Positions 6,375 through 8,605 of a stretch of 8,605 nucleotides of DNA are shown here, piece after piece; the stretch's first letter is position 1, and every line of letters starts with the position of its first letter. Origin of the DNA: Bacteriovoracaceae bacterium (GTDB lineage: Bacteria; Bdellovibrionota; Bacteriovoracia; Bacteriovoracales; Bacteriovoracaceae). The notes beneath the pieces are model-generated. The model did no database searches. It saw only the letters and a list, made by a program, of their open reading frames with translations, and was not told where the DNA came from. Location: NCBI GenBank assembly GCA_947448095.1, contig CANFNN010000110.1:1-8605 (forward strand), in the 5' to 3' direction. Made by a program: the position numbers and the translations under genes.

Positions 6375-7502
6375 TAACTTTTTGTAAAAGCGCACTCCAA
6401 ACATCATCATTACACTGGCAGGAAAAAAAACTGCCAGCTGCACTGGAATCTTCCCTTTATTGGCCAGACTTACCAGTGAAAAGAAAAGTCCGTAGTAAAC
6501 GATCAGGCACAAAATCCCAAGAAATCCGGCATTTTTGGATTTGCCCCTGGTTCCAGTCACTCCCAGAGTGAAACCCAGAAAGCAAAAAACAAAAATAATC
6601 ACGGCTCCGTTCTTTCGGCTCCAGTACTCGTATTTGGCATTGAAAAATTCTTTTTCATTAAATCGATAAACCTTCTCAGCTTCTTTAAACGTCATCTTCA
6701 GAACCCCCTCAAGCTCACTTGAAGTCAGCATCGTTTCCTTAACTGAAAAGCGGTCCTGAAATTGAGACTGAGAAACGGGAAAAACATATTTCTCAAAAAG
6801 AATTTTCTCGATTTCATCTTTTTCTTTTTTATTGTTTTGACCAATGATGTTCCCGTCAAAAAGTGTCAGAGTGAGCTTTTCCACCAAAGAGGTTTTATCC
6901 CTCTCAAACATCAACTCTCCTCGAGAGGCAAAGATTACCCTTTCATCCTGATTTTTTTGATCTTTAATCTGCAGGAAGACTTCTTCCAAATTTCGTCCAT
7001 ATTTAGTGGATTTTGAAGCAAAGAGCGTTAACCCAGGGATCATGGTAAAAAACTGACCAGGCTTAATTCCGGCCAAAAGCCCACTGGAAGTCAGGTAGTT
7101 CACTTTGCGTTTAAACTCTTTGTTAGAATGCGGAATGATGTTTTGATTTAAGTGATAAATCGAAACCGATAGCAGGGCCGCCACCAGCAGAAAGGGAATC
7201 AAGATTCTTGCTTTGGTTAAACCCGCTGCTCGCATCGCAATATATTCCGAGTCACCCGATAGGCGATTCAGGCAATAAATAGTTGAGAAAAACACTGCAA
7301 TAGGCAGCGAGAGTGGAATAAAAGTTAGCGCGATATTACCAATCAATCCCGCCGTATACCATAGGGAAATGTCGCGTGTTATCAAGAGTTCTGTCAGGCG
7401 AAAGAGTTCAAAAGTTAGCAAAAAGCAGATAAAGAAAACCGTACTTACCACTAAAGGCATAATGAACTGGGCAGCCAAGTATCTTTGAATTAAAAGTTTC
7501 AT
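6360..7502 (-). CDS. lptF: LptF/LptG-family LPS export ABC permease (LptF-type)
   Basis: This is one of the two transmembrane subunits of LptB2FG, which extracts lipopolysaccharide from the inner membrane and passes it to LptC/LptA. The 380 residues (E. coli LptF is 366) show three N-terminal helices (about 12-34, 50-77, 99-118), a periplasmic beta-jellyroll region (about 122-295) and three C-terminal helices (about 299-316, 325-347, 353-370). Family motifs include SGDSEYIAMRAAG at 82-94, the cytoplasmic coupling-helix region, and GIKPGQF at 145-151, which is typical of LptF. No lptG follows, because the gene runs into the convergent rodZ with a single base between stop codons. LptG must then be encoded elsewhere. 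The ATG at 7502 has no Shine-Dalgarno but a promoter-like pair just upstream. Divergence from pepA is also seen in enterics. Confidence 0.92.
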   Translation of the reverse strand: MKLLIQRYLAAQFIMPLVVSTVFFICFLLTFELFRLTELLITRDISLWYTAGLIGNIALTFIPLSLPIAVFFSTIYCLNRLSGDSEYIAMRAAGLTKARILIPFLLVAALLSVSIYHLNQNIIPHSNKEFKRKVNYLTSSGLLAGIKPGQFFTMIPGLTLFASKSTKYGRNLEEVFLQIKDQKNQDERVIFASRGELMFERDKTSLVEKLTLTLFDGNIIGQNNKKEKDEIEKILFEKYVFPVSQSQFQDRFSVKETMLTSSELEGVLKMTFKEAEKVYRFNEKEFFNAKYEYWSRKNGAVIIFVFCFLGFTLGVTGTRGKSKNAGFLGILCLIVYYGLFFSLVSLANKGKIPVQLAVFFPASVMMMFGVRFYKKLDWQS

Positions 7503-7508
7503 AGGTAG

Positions 7509-7537
7509 AAGATACCAAGTGTTCCCCTTTCATTCAA
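7509..7537 (-). promoter_or_regulatory. Candidate lptF promoter implying a leaderless transcript
   Basis: On the minus strand TTGAAT (7537-7532, 4 of 6) and TATCTT (7514-7509, 4 of 6) are 17 bp apart. The A of the lptF ATG (7502) is 7 nt past the -10, where transcription normally begins. Each hexamer alone is weak; the exact spacing and the missing Shine-Dalgarno make it worth recording. Confidence 0.4.
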
Positions 7538-7578
7538 GAAAAGGCAAGATAGGGTGGTCTAGACAATAAGGAGTTCCC

Positions 7579-8605
7579 ATGAAAATCAAGCTCGACGTAG
7601 TAGGCGATCAATTTCTCGCCTCAGAACTAAAAATTTTAACCGCCTTCCAAAAGACCCAAGCCCCTAAAACCAAGGGTGCCAAGTCAGAAACAACCGTTTC
7701 TGTGGATCATTGGTCGGATAAAGGTCTTAAAGAAGAGTTTCACAATCTTAAAAACTGCAAAAATTACAAAGCAGCTAAAGATGAGACGATTTCTTTTACT
7801 GGTGCAACCGGCGAAACTGTTTGGGTCGTAGGTCTTGGCGATAAAACAAAATTTGAAGCTGAAGACATTAGAAAAGTTATCGCGAAAATTCTTAAAGGGA
7901 CTCGCGGAAGTAAGTTTGAAACTATTGGTATTGATATTCCTGGCTTCAATACGATTCGTGATGAAGTTCGCACGGCTCAAGTAGTAGCTGAATCAGCTTA
8001 CATGACGGGTTATGTTTTTGATAAATACAAATCAAAAAAAGCTGAGCCTTATCACTACACAATCACACTTGCTCATACTGATAAAAAGAATAGTCTTAAA
8101 ATTGAGAAGGCGCTTGCGTCAACTCAAAACATCTGTGAATCAATCAATGTAATGAAAGACTTTATCAATGACGTGCCTAACGTTCTTCACTCTGAAGAAT
8201 ACGCTAAGCGAGTTGAAGCTGACGTAAAAAAGAATCTTAAAGGTGTAAAAATCAAGATTCTCAATAAAGCCCAAATTCAAAAAGAAAATATGGGAATGTT
8301 TCTTTCCGTAAATTCGGGATCTGCTTATGAGCCACGCTTGGTTCATTTAACTTATGAGCCGGCCAAGGCCACAGCGAAAACAAAACACATTGCTTTAGTT
8401 GGTAAAGGGATCACATTTGATACGGGTGGATACAGTCTTAAGCCAGGTGCGAGCATGGCCGGAATGAAAAACGATATGGGTGGTTCGGCCACTGTTTATG
8501 GCGCTTTCCGTGCTGCTGTTTTAGAAAAAGCTCCGGTTAAAATTTCTTGTATCTTAGTCATGACTGATAACGCTGTTAACGAACACGCAACGATGCCAGA
8601 CGCGG
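7579..8605 (+). CDS. pepA: M17 leucyl aminopeptidase (PepA-like), N-terminal part (C-terminus cut by window edge)
   Basis: This is a cytosolic di-metal aminopeptidase that removes N-terminal residues from peptides; in enterics PepA also binds DNA in site-specific recombination. The 342 codons visible cover a divergent N-terminal domain (about 1-180) and the start of the catalytic domain. Metal and active-site residues match the M17 pattern in order and spacing: K276 and D281 in GKGITFDTGG, K288 in SLKPG, and D299 in MKNDMGGSA. The later Asp/Glu pair and Arg of the NTDAEGR signature lie beyond the right edge. N330-D341 corresponds to the loop just before that signature, where most family members have NxxxxxAxxPGD. 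The start at 7579 has a strong Shine-Dalgarno (AAGGAG, 7568-7573) at 5 nt. It is divergent from lptF across 76 bp, in which I see no convincing plus-strand promoter. Confidence 0.93.
   Translation, partial: MKIKLDVVGDQFLASELKILTAFQKTQAPKTKGAKSETTVSVDHWSDKGLKEEFHNLKNCKNYKAAKDETISFTGATGETVWVVGLGDKTKFEAEDIRKVIAKILKGTRGSKFETIGIDIPGFNTIRDEVRTAQVVAESAYMTGYVFDKYKSKKAEPYHYTITLAHTDKKNSLKIEKALASTQNICESINVMKDFINDVPNVLHSEEYAKRVEADVKKNLKGVKIKILNKAQIQKENMGMFLSVNSGSAYEPRLVHLTYEPAKATAKTKHIALVGKGITFDTGGYSLKPGASMAGMKNDMGGSATVYGAFRAAVLEKAPVKISCILVMTDNAVNEHATMPDA

Noticed and set aside
6762..7016. An 84-residue plus-strand frame opposite lptF
   Set aside because: It is rich in Phe/Leu/Lys owing to the complement of an AT-rich coding strand, with no initiation signal.
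7684..8346. Three minus-strand frames of 68-98 residues opposite pepA
   Set aside because: pepA has continuous M17 motifs and a good start on the plus strand; the antisense frames show no domain or ribosome site.
1..8605. CRISPR arrays, insertion sequences, tRNA/rRNA genes, defence or toxin-antitoxin systems, riboswitches
   Set aside because: No regularly spaced repeats, transposase motifs, cloverleaf-like segments or long untranslated leaders were seen; coding density is nearly complete.

Overview
The window looks like a stretch of ordinary chromosome from a Gram-negative bacterium with an outer membrane. It encodes an LPS-export permease and an outer-membrane-type lipoprotein, and it carries no mobile, phage, CRISPR or RNA genes that I can see. 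The AT-leaning composition, lysine-rich proteins and family mix (KtrAB, a Tgl/PilF-like TPR lipoprotein next to RodZ, a lone LptF divergent from an M17 aminopeptidase) would fit a Bdellovibrio/Bacteriovorax-type organism (Bdellovibrionota). That placement is an inference from protein character, not from a marker gene.

Layout. (1) Positions 1-3118, minus strand: a three-gene operon read right to left. It holds the K+ translocating subunit KtrB/TrkH (3118-1391), the NAD-binding regulatory subunit KtrA/TrkA (1386-691), and a two-helix membrane sensor with a HAMP domain (678 to beyond the left edge). Gaps of 4 and 12 nt imply co-transcription, and so a potassium-uptake module linked to a signalling protein. 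(2) Positions 3164-4261, plus strand, divergent across only 45 bp: a compact Fe-S-type 23S rRNA uracil-5 methyltransferase of the RlmD/RlmC family. (3) Positions 4337-6358, plus strand: a TPR lipoprotein of PilF/PilW/Tgl type and a RodZ-like cell-shape protein, 18 nt apart, driven by a good sigma-70-type promoter (4271-4299). The pilF-rodZ pairing is also conserved in gammaproteobacteria. (4) Positions 7502-6360, minus strand: an LptF-family LPS-export permease that ends 1 nt from the rodZ stop. (5) Positions 7579 to beyond the right edge, plus strand: an M17 leucyl aminopeptidase (PepA), divergent from lptF as in enterics.

Together the genes cover potassium homeostasis with a possible sensor, rRNA modification, envelope construction (pilus or lipoprotein, cell-wall elongation, LPS transport) and peptide turnover. 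Two start codons are corrected downstream from the longest reading frame: the lipoprotein to 4337 and rodZ to 5189. Two minus-strand genes (ktrB, lptF) lack a visible Shine-Dalgarno and have a -10-like hexamer 7-8 nt before the ATG, which suggests leaderless transcripts. I found no convincing wholly new system. The best leads are the KtrAB-HAMP sensor operon, the KtrB N-terminal membrane extension and the leaderless-start candidates. No gene-free stretch is longer than about 80 bp.
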